Below are positions 15,190 to 17,072 of a stretch of 17,072 nt of DNA, in pieces. How positions within the stretch are numbered: the first letter of the stretch is position 1; each line of letters begins with the position of its first letter. Made by a program: the position numbers and the translations under genes. Source of the DNA: Pleurotus ostreatus/Saccharomyces cerevisiae fusant (Eukaryota > Opisthokonta). The notes below the pieces were generated by a model. The model saw only the letters and a program-made list of their open reading frames with translations. It was not told the DNA's origin and did not search any database. The stretch is taken from contig JAMQCK010000720.1 in assembly GCA_024196135.1 (NCBI GenBank), positions 1-17,072 on the forward strand, given 5' to 3'.

Positions 15190-17072
15190 GCCAGCCGGCG
15201 CAGTCCTGACCGGCGTCTGCGAGGGGCTCTACATGCACGAGGCGCTCGCCGATCCGAAGACGCCACACACGCTCGCGGTGTGCGCCTTCGGGCTGCGGCT
15301 CGCGGTCGACCGCGCGCTGGGCTCGGGCGGCGTCTATCTCGGTATCGTGTGCATTTGGACCGCGCTCGGCGCGCTGCTCGCCGAGCTGGTGAGCCCGACG
15401 CACGCGCACGACAAGAAGCTACGTCGAAGTCGAAGCAAGAGGCGCCGGTACCGCACGTCGACGACGGAGGCGCTGACGCCGGAGGAGGTGGAGGAGCTCG
15501 AGCGGGCGCACCGTGAAAGGATTAGGAAGGAAGAGCGCAGCGCGCGGATGCGCAATGAACGCGTGCAGTTCATATCGCCCGTGCAGACGTCGTCTCTGCC
15601 GCCCGCCAGCAGCGAAGTCACCCCGGTTCCCACACCCACCACCCTCGAGAGCTCTGATTTCCATGTGTCTACCGACCCTACCACGCCTGTGTCTTCGCAT
15701 ACAGCAAGCCCTATACGCACCGAGCCGCAACCCGTCATCCCACCACGAATCTCTATCGACCCTAGGAACCGATCCTTCCCAGAGCTCTCGCCAATCACTG
15801 CTTCCCCTACTGCCTCCCGCTCCTCTTCGACCCTCACACCACAATCACCGCATTCACCCTCACCACCGCCGAGACCTATACCCGCACCCCCTCCCGTCCT
15901 CGACTACCGCTTGGAAGGCCGTTCAAGACGGCCCAGTCTCACTACCGTCCCCGAAGAGTCGACCGTGCCGAGCTCGTCAAATCAGACGCGTACCGACCCG
16001 GATATCTCGCGCTCGCACACCGACGACGACGATGAAGAAGAGCGCATGTCCCTTCCACCCGACGAAGGCCTCGACGTTGGATCCCTCGGACGCGTCCGGC
16101 TCGCGAAGAGTGGGTTACTGCTCGTTCCACCAAATGACGAGCCGCCAGAAGGTAGCGGCTCGCGAGCGCACACCCCCGCCGACCGCAATCTCGAAGTCGT
16201 CGAAGCAGACGAAGAGTCCGACGAGCTACAGACACCGCAAACGCGATACCTCGTCGTGCGCGACGCGCTCACGACGCCGCCTGATGCCAGACAGCAGCTG
16301 CCCACCGAAGCTCCACCGACTTTCTCCTCCCTCCCGCCGCAAGGCGTGAGCGTTAGCTACCCACTGCCCGATCACGCGCAGTCAAGCACCGCACCAACAG
16401 AAGCAGCCATCACCGAGATCGACGACTCAGAGGTGACGAGCGAGATCTCGACGGGCGGGGCATTTGGCCCCACCATCGAGAAGGCCGACCGGCTGCGAGA
16501 GGAAGCGCGCGCGAAGTACGACGAAGCCCGGCAGCTGGAGTATCGCGCGCGGACCGCGGATAGGCAGAATAAGCCCCGCGAGGCGTTCATTCTGCGCCGG
16601 GAGGCAGAGGCGGCAGGGAAAGCAGCAGAGAAGCTCGACTCGCAGGCGGAGAGGAGATATTTCCATGGTGCGTAGGCGCATATGAAGCTGGACGTGCGAA
16701 GCTGAATGCATGCGTAGCGCATAATCACCGGACACGAAATCTTGAACCCGACACAATAGACGTGCACCGATTGCGGAGGGAGGAAGCCGTCAAGAGAACC
16801 GAAGAAGGTACTATTGCATCTTCGCATTGACGTTGAGAGGATGCTGACGCTGCGCTAGCCTTCTGGGAGGTACTCAAGCGGAATGGGCGGCAGCTCAAGG
16901 TCATCGTAGGGAGGGGCCTACATTCAAGCAATGGCGTCCCATCTCTGAAGCCCAGCATCATCAAGCATATGGAGGAGTGAGTCCTTTGCGACCGCATTTC
17001 GAGGCGAAGCTGACCCCGAAGCAGCAACAAGATACCCTGCCGCGTCCAGGAGACGAACGAAGGTGTACTTGT
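15125..17072 (+). CDS. DUF1771-Smr domain protein with hydrophobic N-terminus (3' partial)
   Basis: Exons are 15125-16667, 16718-16807, 16859-16976 and 17025-17072 (open at the window end); introns of 50, 51 and 48 bp. Residues 1-90 carry hydrophobic stretches (AVATLLLRVPALS, VYLGIVCIWTALGALLAEL) that may anchor or signal. A basic, Arg-rich patch (KKLRRSRSKRRRYR) and an acidic helix follow. Residues about 150-440 are Ser/Pro/Thr-rich and look disordered. DUF1771 covers about 450-525 (KADRLREEARAKYDEARQLE). The Smr domain starts near 525 with DTIDVHRL (DxH, 529-531) and continues to VGRGLHSSNG (561-570), the conserved GxGxHS-type nuclease motif. Smr domains in eukaryotes act as RNA endonucleases or RNA binders, for example in no-go decay. 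The GTG-led extension upstream has no ATG, so 15125 is the start; the N-terminus is the least certain part. Confidence 0.88.

Noticed and set aside
15513..16349. 278-aa ORF in another frame
   Set aside because: Out-of-frame reading of the Ser/Pro-rich disordered segment of the Smr protein, which lacks stops because of codon bias.

Overview
The window is nuclear DNA of a filamentous basidiomycete, most likely an Agaricomycete. It is moderately GC-rich, every gene is split by very short introns, TATA boxes and AATAAA signals are eukaryotic in style, and the protein set is fungal (mitochondrial TIM17, tRNA methyltransferase TRM11, Smr-domain protein, DHA2-type MFS transporter). I reconstructed ten genes with 45 introns. 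All introns are 47-62 bp except one of 103 bp. Exon joins were chosen so that donor/acceptor dinucleotides, reading phase and protein-family conservation all agree.

Layout: (1) 1-1001 (+), 3' part of a phenol-hydroxylase-like FAD monooxygenase. (2) 1448-2211 (+), FMN-binding split-barrel stress-type flavoprotein. (3) 2792-5039 (+), 14-TM-type MFS transporter in ten exons. (4) 5329-5892 (-), small predicted secreted protein with no ATG where one is expected. (5) 6666-7345 (+), TIM17. (6) 7867-10438 (-), nuclear/chromatin-type protein with a 4CXXC_R1 zinc finger followed by a DDT/WHIM-like region. (7) 11616-12129 (+), 78-aa protein with ten cysteines, encoded by six tiny exons including a 12-nt microexon. 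(8) 12254-12834 (-), SWIM zinc-finger protein of the SWS1/ZSWIM7 type (Shu complex, homologous recombination). (9) 13001-14840 (+), TRM11, divergent from gene 8 across 166 bp. (10) 15125-17072 (+, 3' end outside the window), DUF1771-Smr protein with a hydrophobic N-terminus and a long disordered middle.

Genes 1-3 put two flavoproteins and an exporter-type transporter side by side, which could be a small oxidative metabolism or detoxification group. The rest are mainly single-copy housekeeping genes (protein import, tRNA modification, recombination) mixed with lineage-specific genes (4 and 7). I saw no transposon, CRISPR array, rRNA or convincing tRNA. The most unusual items are the CTG-for-ATG start of gene 4, the microexon cysteine-rich gene 7, the SWS1-like gene whose exons are too short to show as one ORF, the combined zinc finger and DDT/WHIM architecture of gene 6, and a cluster of AAG splice acceptors confined to genes 8 and 9.
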